Assembly (NCBI RefSeq): GCF_016624945.1
Contig: NZ_JACVUI010000013.1
Location: forward strand, 16,540 to 80,539
Length of the DNA: 64,000 nt
Direction of reading: 5' to 3'
Source of the DNA: Acinetobacter sp. S54
GTDB lineage: Bacteria; Pseudomonadota; Gammaproteobacteria; Pseudomonadales; Moraxellaceae
Position 1 is the stretch's first letter. Every line of letters begins with the position of its first letter. A program made the translations under genes and the position numbers. The notes under the pieces were generated by a model. That model ran no database searches and was not told where the DNA came from. It saw nothing but the letters and a program-made list of their open reading frames with translations. Below, in pieces: positions 11,360-20,180 of the stretch.

Positions 11360-13216
11360 TTAAACGAAAATACGGGATGCTAACTGATACGTGAAGAACG
11401 ACATTAAATACGCTAATCCAAACAGATATGCCGTCATAACCGCTACACTTTTCCATGAACCCGTTTCACGACGTACAGTTGCAAGCGTTGCTAAACAGTG
11501 AGGTGCATAAATAAACCAAACCAGTAAAGACAAACCTGTTGCCAATGACCAACCTGTATCAGGCGCACTGATTAGCTGAGTCAGGCTTTGCGCTACCGCA
11601 TCATCTCCACCTGTCGCAGACAGCGCATAAACTGTTCCTAATGCCGCAACCACGACTTCACGTGCCGCCATCGCTGGAATTAGAGCGATACAGATTTGCC
11701 AACTAAAGCCTATCGGAGCGAAAATTGGTTGAATCAGATGGCCCAACATTCCTGCAAAACTGTAGTCAATGTCTGGTAGAGTTGCACCTTCTGGCGGTTG
11801 TGGAAAAGTACACAAGAACCATAACAACACTGATAACGCGAAAATAATACCACCAACACGTTTCAGGAAAATCTTGGCTCGATCCAGCAAGCCAATACCC
11901 ACACTCTTAAAGTTTGGGAAACGATAACTTGGTAATTCCATCAGTAAAGCATGCTGTGACTTGTCTTTCTGTAGGAATTTCATCACAAAAGAAACCACCA
12001 ATGCACTCAAGATTCCCGCCATATAGAGACCAAACAATACCAGCCCCTGCAGGTTAAAAATGCCCCACACCGTCTGACTTGGAATAAATGCTCCAATCAA
12101 TAAGGCATAAACAGGCAACCGTGCCGAACAAGTCATCAGTGGCGCAACCATAATTGTGGTAAACCGATCACGCGGATCACTAATACTACGTGTCGCCATA
12201 ATGCCAGGAATAGCGCAGGCAAAACTTGATAAGAGTGGAATAAAAGCTCGTCCACTTAAGCCGGCTTTAAACATAAGTTTATCCAGCAAGAAAGCAGCAC
12301 GAGGCAAATATCCAGACTCTTCCAACACCAGAATAAAAAAGAACAGAATTAGAATTTGCGGCAAGAACACTGCAACCGCGCCTGCCCCTGCAATAATTCC
12401 ATCTACCACCAGACTATGTAGTAAGGGCTGTGAAATAAAGCCCCCTAATGCTTCACCCAACCAACCAAAGAAAGTTTCGATACCATCCATAAATGGTGCA
12501 GCCCAAGCAAATACAGCTTGAAATACCACAAACATTAAAATGGCAAGACTGAGTAAACCAAGTACAGGATGTAAAAAGATTTTGTCCAGAAAATCTGAAC
12601 GTTTATCTTCTTGTTCAACATAATGTACAACATCATTCAAAATGGTTTCAATTTTCTGATGATGACTGCCTTTTAGTCCGCTTAACTCGGTGTGCGGTAC
12701 ACTAAATTTATTCTGATCCAGTGCAATTTTGAGCGTTTCAACTCCAGCATTTCGTACAGCAACGGTTTCAACTACAGGGACACCTAAACGCTCAGAGAGT
12801 TTTTGGGCATTGACCTGAATCCCGCGACGACGTGCTTCGTCCATCATGTTCAGTACGACTAGCACTGGACGACCAAGTTCCAAAACTTCAAGCACCAAAC
12901 CCAAATGAAGTTTTAGGTTAGTTGCATCGACTACACATAAAAATGCGTCCTGTTGTTCTTCACCCTCGATTTTACCCAAGCAGACATCACGGGTAATGGC
13001 TTCATCAGGACTGGTGGCATTTAAACTATAAGTTCCAGGCAAATCAAGTACACGTACTGATCTTTTAGAAGGCAACTCAAAGAAACCAACTTTGCGCTCA
13101 ACCGTCACTCCTGCGTAGTTGGCCACTTTTTGACGAGTGCCTGTCAACTGGTTGAATAAAGAAGTCTTACCACAGTTCGGATTTCCAACAAGGGCTATAC
13201 GAAGAGCTTCACTCAT
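11360..13216 (-). CDS. feoB: ferrous iron transporter FeoB
   Basis: The inner-membrane Fe(2+) permease with a cytosolic G domain. G motifs are visible: G1 GNPNCGKTSLF (residues ~10-20), switch I NYAGVTVER, G3 DLPGTYS and G4 NMMDEA. The membrane part has two gate repeats, including LEESGYLPRAAFLLD and the CAIPGIMATR region. At 618 residues it is a shorter version than the E. coli 773-residue protein; many gammaproteobacteria have this size. Its start overlaps the feoA stop (ATGA), so translation is coupled. Confidence 0.96.
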   Translation of the reverse strand: MSEALRIALVGNPNCGKTSLFNQLTGTRQKVANYAGVTVERKVGFFELPSKRSVRVLDLPGTYSLNATSPDEAITRDVCLGKIEGEEQQDAFLCVVDATNLKLHLGLVLEVLELGRPVLVVLNMMDEARRRGIQVNAQKLSERLGVPVVETVAVRNAGVETLKIALDQNKFSVPHTELSGLKGSHHQKIETILNDVVHYVEQEDKRSDFLDKIFLHPVLGLLSLAILMFVVFQAVFAWAAPFMDGIETFFGWLGEALGGFISQPLLHSLVVDGIIAGAGAVAVFLPQILILFFFILVLEESGYLPRAAFLLDKLMFKAGLSGRAFIPLLSSFACAIPGIMATRSISDPRDRFTTIMVAPLMTCSARLPVYALLIGAFIPSQTVWGIFNLQGLVLFGLYMAGILSALVVSFVMKFLQKDKSQHALLMELPSYRFPNFKSVGIGLLDRAKIFLKRVGGIIFALSVLLWFLCTFPQPPEGATLPDIDYSFAGMLGHLIQPIFAPIGFSWQICIALIPAMAAREVVVAALGTVYALSATGGDDAVAQSLTQLISAPDTGWSLATGLSLLVWFIYAPHCLATLATVRRETGSWKSVAVMTAYLFGLAYLMSFFTYQLASRIFV

Positions 13217-13479
13217 GCTGGAACTCCATCGTTCTGGCTAATTTCAATTTTTTCGGCTTCAATTTTACGCAGCGCAAAGCGCGTAAAACCCAACTGAACG
13301 AGAATAGGATCCCCTCCAAATACGCCTTTGGTAATGACTTCAACTTTCTCACCGGGAACAAAACCGAGGGTTTCCAAGCGACTTGCGACAAGGTCTTGCT
13401 GATCTGCATTGCCATCTACGGTACGATTGACCTTGGTGATGATGGCAGTTTGCTTAACTTTTAACTGTGATAAACGCAC
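13213..13479 (-). CDS. feoA: ferrous iron transport protein FeoA
   Basis: A small SH3-like cytosolic protein needed for FeoB activity. The 88 residues include ASRLETLGFVPGEKVEV and GDPILVQLGFTRFALRK, the typical FeoA strands. It is the first gene of feoA-feoB-Cys-rich protein. The upstream stretch shared with xerD contains a Fur-box-like sequence, so iron repression is likely. Confidence 0.93.
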   Translation of the reverse strand: MRLSQLKVKQTAIITKVNRTVDGNADQQDLVASRLETLGFVPGEKVEVITKGVFGGDPILVQLGFTRFALRKIEAEKIEISQNDGVPA

Positions 13480-13515
13480 CGCATCTGATCCTGAACTCTT
13501 TTATATAGTATAACG

Positions 13516-13560
13516 TCAAATGAGAATAATTAACAAATAAGGAAGAATTACAATTCTCAT
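13516..13560. promoter_or_regulatory. candidate Fur-binding region between feoA and xerD
   Basis: The 19-mer at 13516-13534 matches 13 of 19 positions of the classical Fur box. ATGAGAAT (13520-13527) is repeated in inverted form as ATTCTCAT (13553-13560), 25 bases apart, which would suit two Fur dimers or one looped site. It sits 40-80 bases before feoA. The match was counted by eye. Confidence 0.5.
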
Positions 13561-13627
13561 CACCTAACTGGTCTCGACAGCTCCTTGATTTTCACCTAAA
13601 GTGCTGATCATGCAAGAGATAAAAAAA

Positions 13628-14548
13628 ATGACCATCACCAAGAAACCACGTATTCCTGCGGCCGTACACATCCCTGAACAATTTAGTTTTTTACAAGGTT
13701 TTCGTGATTATCTGGTGGCTCAGAGTGTGAGCCCACATACCCGTAATGCGTATTTGAGTGATTTAATCCAATGTGGCGATTTATCTGCTGTTAATTTGAC
13801 CGACTGGTCAAGTAATGACGTTTCGGATGTCATGATTGAATTGACTAAGCTCGGTAAAAGCCCGCGTTCTATTGCACGTTGTCTGTCTGCCTTACGTCAA
13901 TTTTATAAATTTATGCGCGAACAAAAGCTTAGAACCGATAACCCCATGGCAAATCATAAAAGCCCAAAACTTGGGCGAGCTTTACCGAAAGATTTATCCG
14001 AACAAGATGTAGAGGCCCTGCTTAATGCACCAGATACCCGCGCTGCATTGGGTTTACGTGACCGTGCCATGCTAGAAGTTTTGTATGCTTGTGGTTTACG
14101 TGTATCTGAGTTACTTAATCTACGACTGGATTTAATTAATTTAAAACAGGGTTATTTACGCATTACAGGTAAAGGCAATAAAGAGCGTTTAGTTCCGATG
14201 GGACAGTTTGCGACAGATTGGATTGAGCGTTATCTGGAACAATCTCGTCCTGATTTATATAAAAGTAGTACCGACTATCTATTTCTTACTCAACATGGCG
14301 GAATTATGAGTCGACAAAACTTTTGGTATGCCATTAAGCGCTATGCGTTACAGGCTAATATTCAAGCAGATTTATCACCTCATACCCTACGCCATGCCTT
14401 TGCTACACATTTACTCAATCATGGTGCCGACCTACGTGTAGTACAAATGTTGCTAGGGCACAGTGATTTATCTACCACTCAAATCTATACTCATGTAGCA
14501 CAAGTTCGTATGCAACAATTACATGCCCAGCATCACCCACGTGGCTAG
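13628..14548 (+). CDS. xerD: site-specific tyrosine recombinase XerD
   Basis: With XerC it resolves chromosome dimers at dif during division. The N-terminal SAM-like core-binding domain spans residues ~10-95 and the catalytic domain follows. Catalytic residues are visible: Arg in YACGLRVSEL, Lys in TGKGNKERL, HTLRHAFATHLL, LGHSDLSTTQIY, with the nucleophile Tyr in QIYTH. HLLNHGADLRVVQMLLGHSDLS points to XerD rather than XerC, as does the dsbC neighbour. Start 13628 has AAGAG upstream and gives 306 residues; longer GTG 13601 and ATG 13610 starts lack a site. Confidence 0.93.
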   Translation: MTITKKPRIPAAVHIPEQFSFLQGFRDYLVAQSVSPHTRNAYLSDLIQCGDLSAVNLTDWSSNDVSDVMIELTKLGKSPRSIARCLSALRQFYKFMREQKLRTDNPMANHKSPKLGRALPKDLSEQDVEALLNAPDTRAALGLRDRAMLEVLYACGLRVSELLNLRLDLINLKQGYLRITGKGNKERLVPMGQFATDWIERYLEQSRPDLYKSSTDYLFLTQHGGIMSRQNFWYAIKRYALQANIQADLSPHTLRHAFATHLLNHGADLRVVQMLLGHSDLSTTQIYTHVAQVRMQQLHAQHHPRG

Positions 14549-14687
14549 ACAATAACCAAAATAATGTGATCAACTCTACAAAAATACTGATTATTTTTTA
14601 CAGTTCATCTTGAATAACACACATAGCCCATTCTTTTTTTTGTTATTCTTAGCCCTTTCCACATAGAATTTTAATTAAGGGTTGTCT

Positions 14688-15503
14688 ATGTTGTTTACCC
14701 GATCTCATCTTTTTTTAGCATGTACTGTGGCAACGAGTCTCGCCCTTTCCGCCTGCTCAAAAGAAAACTCAGCACAAAAACAAGATACATTAACGGCCAG
14801 TGCGCCTGCGACTGGGGAAGCATCTACCCTAACTGAACGAAATGCCCAGCAGCGTTTAGCAATCACCCTACAACAACAGTTTCAAAAGTCCAATATCAAT
14901 GCCAAAGTAATAGATATTAAACCAACTGAAGTTCCAAATTTATATTGGGTGAATCTGGAAGGCATGAGTTCGGTCTATGCCACTAGCGATGGCAAATATA
15001 TCATTCAGGGTGAAGTGATCCGTTTGGGCGATAAAGAACTGACGAATGTCGGTGATGCCCTGCAATCGGCAGAAAATAAAAAGTTATTTGCTGCCCTTAA
15101 AACGGAAGATTTGATTGTATACCCTGCAAGCAAGGGTAAAGCTAAACATGTGATTTATGTATTTACTGACTCAAGTTGTCCGTATTGTCATAAATTACAT
15201 GAACATATCAGTGAAATTACCAGCAAAGGCATTGAAGTCCGTTATATCGCTTGGCCACGTGGTGAACAGTTTATGCCGACGATGCAGGCAATCTGGTGTA
15301 GTGAAGACCGTAAAGCCGCATTTGACCAATCTGTTCAAGGTTTACCGGTACAGGCACCCCAATGTAAAAATCCCGTTCATGAACAATATCAACTTGGTCT
15401 AAATATTGGAGTCAATGGAACACCTGCAATATATAATAGTGAAGGTCAATATCTAGGTGGATATCTCACTCCTGATGAGTTAGTAAAACGACTGGAAAAA
15501 TAA
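14688..15503 (+). CDS. dsbC: DsbC-like thiol:disulfide isomerase, predicted lipoprotein
   Basis: Reshuffles wrong disulfides in periplasmic proteins. The N-terminal dimerisation domain (residues ~55-110) is followed by a thioredoxin fold with the active site SSCPYCHKLH (CPYC, where E. coli DsbC has CGYC) and the cis-Pro loop NGTPAIY. The export signal ends in LALSAC, a good lipobox, so the mature protein would start with a lipidated Cys followed by SKEN. DsbC is usually soluble, so membrane anchoring is notable. The start 14688 has AAGG seven bases upstream; an in-frame TTG at 14682 is less likely. xerD-dsbC order is conserved in gammaproteobacteria. Confidence 0.88.
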   Translation: MLFTRSHLFLACTVATSLALSACSKENSAQKQDTLTASAPATGEASTLTERNAQQRLAITLQQQFQKSNINAKVIDIKPTEVPNLYWVNLEGMSSVYATSDGKYIIQGEVIRLGDKELTNVGDALQSAENKKLFAALKTEDLIVYPASKGKAKHVIYVFTDSSCPYCHKLHEHISEITSKGIEVRYIAWPRGEQFMPTMQAIWCSEDRKAAFDQSVQGLPVQAPQCKNPVHEQYQLGLNIGVNGTPAIYNSEGQYLGGYLTPDELVKRLEK

Positions 15504-15542
15504 ATATTTCGCTCCATCCTCATAATTTATAAAAATTTGACA

Positions 15543-15589
15543 CTAGGCGAAGATAAAGCACACTTCGCCCTAGAGTCTGACGCTTTTTT
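15543..15589 (+). terminator. probable terminator after dsbC
   Basis: CTAGGCGAAG (15543-15552) pairs with CTTCGCCCTAG (15563-15573) with one bulged C, and a 7-base T-run follows after about ten bases (15583-15589). The distance between stem and T-run is long for an intrinsic terminator. Confidence 0.45.
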
Positions 15590-15639
15590 TAGCTATGATC
15601 TAATCTTGTTTACTTTTTAACGCATGTATGGAGTGTGAC

Positions 15640-16941
15640 GTGAAACCAGTTCGTCTGGCAATACTCGGTCTTGGAACCGTTGGTGGTGGAGCCCTTAAAC
15701 TATTACAAGAAAACGCTGCTGAAATTAAACGTCGCACCGGTCGTGAAATTCAAATTACCTACGTTGGTACCCGCCGTCTCCGTCCTGATCTTGAGTTAGA
15801 AGGCATTAAACAAAGTGCCGACCTACTGGAAATCGTGCGTCAGCCTGATGTCGATATTGTGGTTGAAGTAATGGGTGGCATCCACCCTGCATATGAAGTG
15901 ATTATGGAAGCCATCAAACATGGCAAACAAGTGGTTACTGCCAATAAAGCACTTCTAGCTGAGCATGGCAACGAGCTCTTTAAAGCTGCTGAAGATAACG
16001 CGGTTCAAATCGCTTATGAAGCAGCAGTTGCAGGTGGGATTCCAATTATTAAAGTCATTCGTGAAGGTTTGGCAGCCAATCGAATTGAATGGCTTGCAGG
16101 CATTATCAATGGCACAGGCAACTTTATCCTCACCGAAATGCGCGATAAAGGTCGTACCTTTATTGATGTCCTAAAAGAAGCACAGGAATTAGGCTATGCT
16201 GAAGCAGATCCTACCTTTGATGTAGAAGGCATTGATGCCGCACACAAACTGACGATTTTGGCCTCTTGCGCATTTGGTATTCCTCTACAGTTTGACAAAG
16301 TCTATACCGAAGGAATTAGTAAAATTACCGCTCAGGATGTTAAATACGCAGAAGAACTTGGCTTCCGTATCAAACATCTGGGCATTGCACGTCGTGCTGA
16401 ACACGGCATTGAGCTTCGTGTCCATCCAACGCTTATTCCCGAAGAAGAATTGATTGCAAATGTGAATGGAGTCAAAAATGCAGTGCTGGTACAGGCACAT
16501 GCAGTTGGCCCAACATTGTATTATGGTGCGGGTGCGGGTGCGGGTCCAACCGCTTCTGCTGTAGTGGCAGATATCGTCGATATCGTACGTGACATTTCCT
16601 ATACTGAAGATGGCGCAGGAACAATTCCTCAACTCGCGTTTGAAGCATTAACCGACTTACCTATTTTGAAACGCGAAGAAATGACAACAGGTTACTATCT
16701 GCGTGTCGATGCCGAAGACCAGACAGGTGTACTTGCAGATATCACTACAATTCTGAGCCGTGCAGGAATCAGTATTGATGCCATCATGCAACAATCTCGT
16801 TTGAAAGACTTAATTCCGATCGTAATCTTAACTGATCCAGTGGTGGAGTCAAAAATGGACGAAGCCATTGCTAAAATTCAGGCTTTGCCTGCAATTCGTG
16901 GCGAAATCGTACGAATTCGTTTAGAATCGCTGGATAGTTAA
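15640..16941 (+). CDS. hom: homoserine dehydrogenase
   Basis: Reduces aspartate semialdehyde to homoserine with NAD(P)H, the branch point to threonine and methionine. The Rossmann motif LGLGTVGGGALKLL is at residues ~8-21, the catalytic domain includes GIINGTGNFILTEM and ADPTFDVEGIDAAHK, and a C-terminal ACT domain (DQTGVLADITTILSRAGISI) suggests threonine feedback. Start GTG 15640 has GGAG seven bases upstream; the ATG at 15628 has none. Length is 433, a monofunctional enzyme without an aspartokinase domain. thrC follows after a 60-base gap containing a GC-rich hairpin. Confidence 0.95.
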   Translation: MKPVRLAILGLGTVGGGALKLLQENAAEIKRRTGREIQITYVGTRRLRPDLELEGIKQSADLLEIVRQPDVDIVVEVMGGIHPAYEVIMEAIKHGKQVVTANKALLAEHGNELFKAAEDNAVQIAYEAAVAGGIPIIKVIREGLAANRIEWLAGIINGTGNFILTEMRDKGRTFIDVLKEAQELGYAEADPTFDVEGIDAAHKLTILASCAFGIPLQFDKVYTEGISKITAQDVKYAEELGFRIKHLGIARRAEHGIELRVHPTLIPEEELIANVNGVKNAVLVQAHAVGPTLYYGAGAGAGPTASAVVADIVDIVRDISYTEDGAGTIPQLAFEALTDLPILKREEMTTGYYLRVDAEDQTGVLADITTILSRAGISIDAIMQQSRLKDLIPIVILTDPVVESKMDEAIAKIQALPAIRGEIVRIRLESLDS

Positions 16942-16948
16942 TCGGGTG

Positions 16949-16968
16949 GAGAGGGTTACTGCCCTCTC
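16949..16968 (+). other. GC-rich hairpin between hom and thrC
   Basis: A perfect 7-bp stem GAGAGGG / CCCTCTC with a TTACTG loop and no T-run. It begins eight bases after the hom stop. It may act in mRNA stability or processing rather than termination. Confidence 0.55.
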
Positions 16969-17001
16969 GCCAGCTCTACCTCACACTTGGAACATCATCT
17001 C

Positions 17002-18141
17002 ATGTCTAATGCCAATCGTTATACCGGTCTAGTTGATCGTTATCGTGACCGTTTGCCAGTTTCAGCAACGACGCGTGCTATTTCTTTAGGAGAAGGGAAC
17101 ACCCCACTAATTAAACTAGAGAATATTCCACGTCTGATTGGCAAAAATGTTGAAATCTATGTGAAGTACGAAGGTTTAAACCCAACAGGTTCATTCAAAG
17201 ACCGCGGCATGACTATGGCCGTAACGAAAGCGGTTGAAGAAGGCTCTAAAGCCATTATCTGTGCATCTACAGGTAATACCTCTGCTGCTGCTGCTGCGTA
17301 TGCGGCACGTGCAGGAATTAAAGCTTTTGTTTTAATTCCAGAAGGCAAAATTGCGATGGGTAAAATGGCACAAGCCATGATGTATGGAGCAATTACCATG
17401 CAAATCCGCGGCAACTTTGATGATGGCATGCGTCTAGTTAAAGAAGTAGCAGATCAAGCGCCTGTAACCATTGTTAACTCTATCAACCCTTATCGTTTGC
17501 AAGGTCAAAAAACTATTGCTTATGAAATTGTAGAAGCTTTAGGCCATGCACCAGATTATCATTGCTTACCAGTAGGTAATGCTGGAAATATTACTGCACA
17601 CTGGATGGGTTATACGGAAGCTGTTGCCAATCAAGCAGCTGATCAATTTGAACAGGTCATTTATGATGCTGCAACAGATCAATTTACGGGCCCTAAACCA
17701 GAAGGCTTACCGACAATGGTCGGGTATCAAGCGTCTGGTGCTGCTCCTTTCTTGCGTGGTGCACCTGTTGAACAACCTGAAACCATAGCAACTGCGATTC
17801 GTATTGGGAATCCACAAAGCTGGAACCATGCTAAAGCAGTCGTTCGAGATTCTAAGGGTTGGTTTGATGAACTTGCTGATGCTGAGATCCTGGAAGCTCA
17901 ACGTTTGCTTTCTATGTATGAAGGTGTATTTGTAGAACCTGCTTCTGCTGCATCGATTGGTGGTGCCATCCGTGATATCAAAGCGGGTAAAATTGCAGAA
18001 GGTTCAGTGATTGTATGTACTGTAACAGGCAATGGCTTAAAAGATCCTGATACTGCAATCAAACAATGTGCCGATGCAGTTATGCTTTCGATCGATGCAA
18101 CCATGACTCAAGTCAAAGATTCTATTCTGTCAAATATGTAA
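17002..18141 (+). CDS. thrC: threonine synthase
   Basis: A PLP enzyme that converts O-phosphohomoserine to threonine. The PLP lysine lies in NPTGSFKDRGM (residues ~59-69) and the phosphate-binding region in STGNTSAAAAAYAARAG. At 379 residues it belongs to the shorter bacterial/plant-like class rather than the longer E. coli-like class with an N-terminal extension. ATG 17002 is preferred over an in-frame TTG at 16987, which has no ribosome-binding site. It probably shares the hom transcript. Confidence 0.94.
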   Translation: MSNANRYTGLVDRYRDRLPVSATTRAISLGEGNTPLIKLENIPRLIGKNVEIYVKYEGLNPTGSFKDRGMTMAVTKAVEEGSKAIICASTGNTSAAAAAYAARAGIKAFVLIPEGKIAMGKMAQAMMYGAITMQIRGNFDDGMRLVKEVADQAPVTIVNSINPYRLQGQKTIAYEIVEALGHAPDYHCLPVGNAGNITAHWMGYTEAVANQAADQFEQVIYDAATDQFTGPKPEGLPTMVGYQASGAAPFLRGAPVEQPETIATAIRIGNPQSWNHAKAVVRDSKGWFDELADAEILEAQRLLSMYEGVFVEPASAASIGGAIRDIKAGKIAEGSVIVCTVTGNGLKDPDTAIKQCADAVMLSIDATMTQVKDSILSNM

Positions 18142-18156
18142 GTCTAGAACTCACAT

Positions 18157-18188
18157 AAAAAAACCAGTTGCTTGCAACTGGTTTTTTT
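18157..18188 (+). terminator. bidirectional terminator of hom-thrC and pbpG
   Basis: A long stem (AAAAAAACCAGTTG / CAACTGGTTTTTTT) with a CTTG loop, A-run left and T-run right, placed between the convergent thrC and pbpG genes. Confidence 0.9.
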
Positions 18189-18239
18189 ATTGAAATATTG
18201 ATCGTAAATCTAATCCAATACTGCAATTTTTAAAAATAT

Positions 18240-19310
18240 TTAAAGACGTTTTGGCTGCTGAGATAACCATGTCAATAAATTAGTCGCATCATTCGTACGC
18301 GCCTGTGAACTAGAAGCTCCCAATAAAACGACAACTGCGGGACGTGAATTCACTGTAGTATGCATCACCACACAACGCCCTGCTTCATTAATATAACCTG
18401 TTTTTGACAGATTGATATTCCAGCCACCGTTTCGTACCAAGGCATTGGTATTGTTTGATTTTAAAACGCGATAGCCTAAATTAAAGTCATACGTCGGTGT
18501 GGTTGAAAACTGACGAATCAAACCATACTGTGAGGCTGCACTGACTAAAATTCCAAGATCACGCGCAGAGGCAACATTGTGCGGATCTAAGCCTGTAGAT
18601 TCCACATAATGTGTAGAGTTCATTCCTAATTGACGTGCTTTAGCATTCATAGCCGCCACAAATGCACTGCGCCCACCTGGATAAGTTCGCGCTAATGCAG
18701 CTGCTGCCGGGTTTTCTGATTTCATCAGCGCAAATAACAGCACCTCAGCACGATTCATTGTGTCGCCAGCACGTAACGTCGAGCTTGAATTTTTGCCCCC
18801 TGCTCCAGCGAAATCAATCTGCTGTAAGGTGATTTCTTCAGACATATCCAAACGCGCATCGGAGGTCACAACCGCTGTCATAAGCTTAGTCAAAGACGCA
18901 ATCGGAAAAGCAGTATTGGTATTTTTACTGTATAGCACTTCACCTGTCTGGGCATCCATGACTAGAGCCGCACGAGCATTTACAGACGGCTGCGAACCAT
19001 AGCCTCCTGTATCACGAATAACGACTTTCGGTGTAGACGAAATTGACGCATTCGTGCTTGGTGCAGTGGCAGCAGCACTACCACTACGCACGGTTGTACT
19101 GATACTGGTTGAACCTTGCGGACTGGGTTCAAGCTCGCCATCATCATTTAGAAGTTGGCTGGCTTGATCAGATGACCAATTTAATGATGCAGATCCGTTA
19201 CCCGTTGAAGGATTAACAATAATCTCAGCATGGCCTGCCGAGCTTAGTGCAAATAAAACAGACATGCTCAAGACATGCATTAATGATTTTTTAGAATTTT
19301 TCACGATCAA
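18240..19310 (-). CDS. pbpG: D-alanyl-D-alanine endopeptidase PBP7/8
   Basis: A periplasmic low-molecular-weight penicillin-binding protein of serine peptidase family S11 that cuts peptidoglycan cross-links. The three active-site motifs are SLTK (residues ~140), SEN (~199) and KTG (~308). A signal peptide (1-28, ending AGHA) precedes a Ser/Thr-rich linker of about 70 residues (many S, T and A), longer than in E. coli PBP7. The product is 356 residues. It is monocistronic, ending at the terminator shared with thrC. Confidence 0.9.
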   Translation of the reverse strand: MIVKNSKKSLMHVLSMSVLFALSSAGHAEIIVNPSTGNGSASLNWSSDQASQLLNDDGELEPSPQGSTSISTTVRSGSAAATAPSTNASISSTPKVVIRDTGGYGSQPSVNARAALVMDAQTGEVLYSKNTNTAFPIASLTKLMTAVVTSDARLDMSEEITLQQIDFAGAGGKNSSSTLRAGDTMNRAEVLLFALMKSENPAAAALARTYPGGRSAFVAAMNAKARQLGMNSTHYVESTGLDPHNVASARDLGILVSAASQYGLIRQFSTTPTYDFNLGYRVLKSNNTNALVRNGGWNINLSKTGYINEAGRCVVMHTTVNSRPAVVVLLGASSSQARTNDATNLLTWLSQQPKRL

Positions 19311-19516
19311 TTACTCAACTCAGGGTATACACAGATTTGCTTATTACCTACATTATGCCTTACATTTGAGATAACGGCATGCAGATAATGACGGCAGCAG
19401 TGTGTACAACTATTCTCTCAACTTATGTGAATAGGATTGCTAATTTTGTCATTACAATGCAAGTAAATTTTGCTTTATGTAACAAAAAACATCTTTTTTA
19501 GTCCAAGGAGGCCAGC

Positions 19517-20152
19517 GTGATCACAGTATTAGTGGTTGATGATCATGAATTAGTACGTACAGGGATCTGTCGTATGCTTGAAGATCAAACTGGTGTTGAA
19601 GTGATTGGACAGGCAGAATCTGGCGAAGAAGCAATCGCCATTGTACGCCAGCAACATCCACAAGTGGTGTTATTGGATGTCAATATGCCCGGCATAGGTG
19701 GAGTAGAAACTACACGACGCTTATTACAGACCGCACCTGAGACCAAAGTCATCGCGGTGAGTGGTCTGGCAGAAGAACCCTATCCTTCTTTGTTATTAAA
19801 AGCAGGAGCCAAAGGGTATATCACGAAGGGGGCTCCCATTACGGAGATGGTTAGAGCGATTAATAAAGTTATGCAAGGCGGTAAATATTTTAGTGCTGAT
19901 ATTGCTGAACAACTGGCGAGCTCTTATTTATCCGACACTCAACAATCGCCTTTTGATGCACTTTCAGAACGTGAAATGCAAGTTGCTATGATGGTGGTAA
20001 ATTGTATTAGCGCACAGGAAATTGCCGATAAACTTTTTGTGAGTGTCAAAACCGTAAATACCTATCGCTATCGTATATTTGAAAAATTAGATATTGATAG
20101 TGACGTTAAACTCACTCACCTTGCCATTCGTTATGGATTAATTAAACCTTAA
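19517..20152 (+). CDS. gacA: response regulator GacA/UvrY
   Basis: A NarL-type response regulator, partner of the GacS/BarA sensor. The receiver domain has the acidic pair DDH (residues 8-10), phospho-acceptor Asp in LLDVNMPG (~54), conserved Ser/Thr and Lys (SGLAEE, ITKGA). The C-terminal LuxR-type HTH is LSEREMQVAMMVVN...SVKTVNTYRYRIFEKL. The GTG start is decided by a near-perfect ribosome-binding site AAGGAGG five bases upstream. pilS follows after 28 bases, suggesting one transcript. No gacS gene is in the window. Confidence 0.9.
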   Translation: MITVLVVDDHELVRTGICRMLEDQTGVEVIGQAESGEEAIAIVRQQHPQVVLLDVNMPGIGGVETTRRLLQTAPETKVIAVSGLAEEPYPSLLLKAGAKGYITKGAPITEMVRAINKVMQGGKYFSADIAEQLASSYLSDTQQSPFDALSEREMQVAMMVVNCISAQEIADKLFVSVKTVNTYRYRIFEKLDIDSDVKLTHLAIRYGLIKP

Positions 20153-20180
20153 TTATTATTCACAAGAGTTCAATACGACA

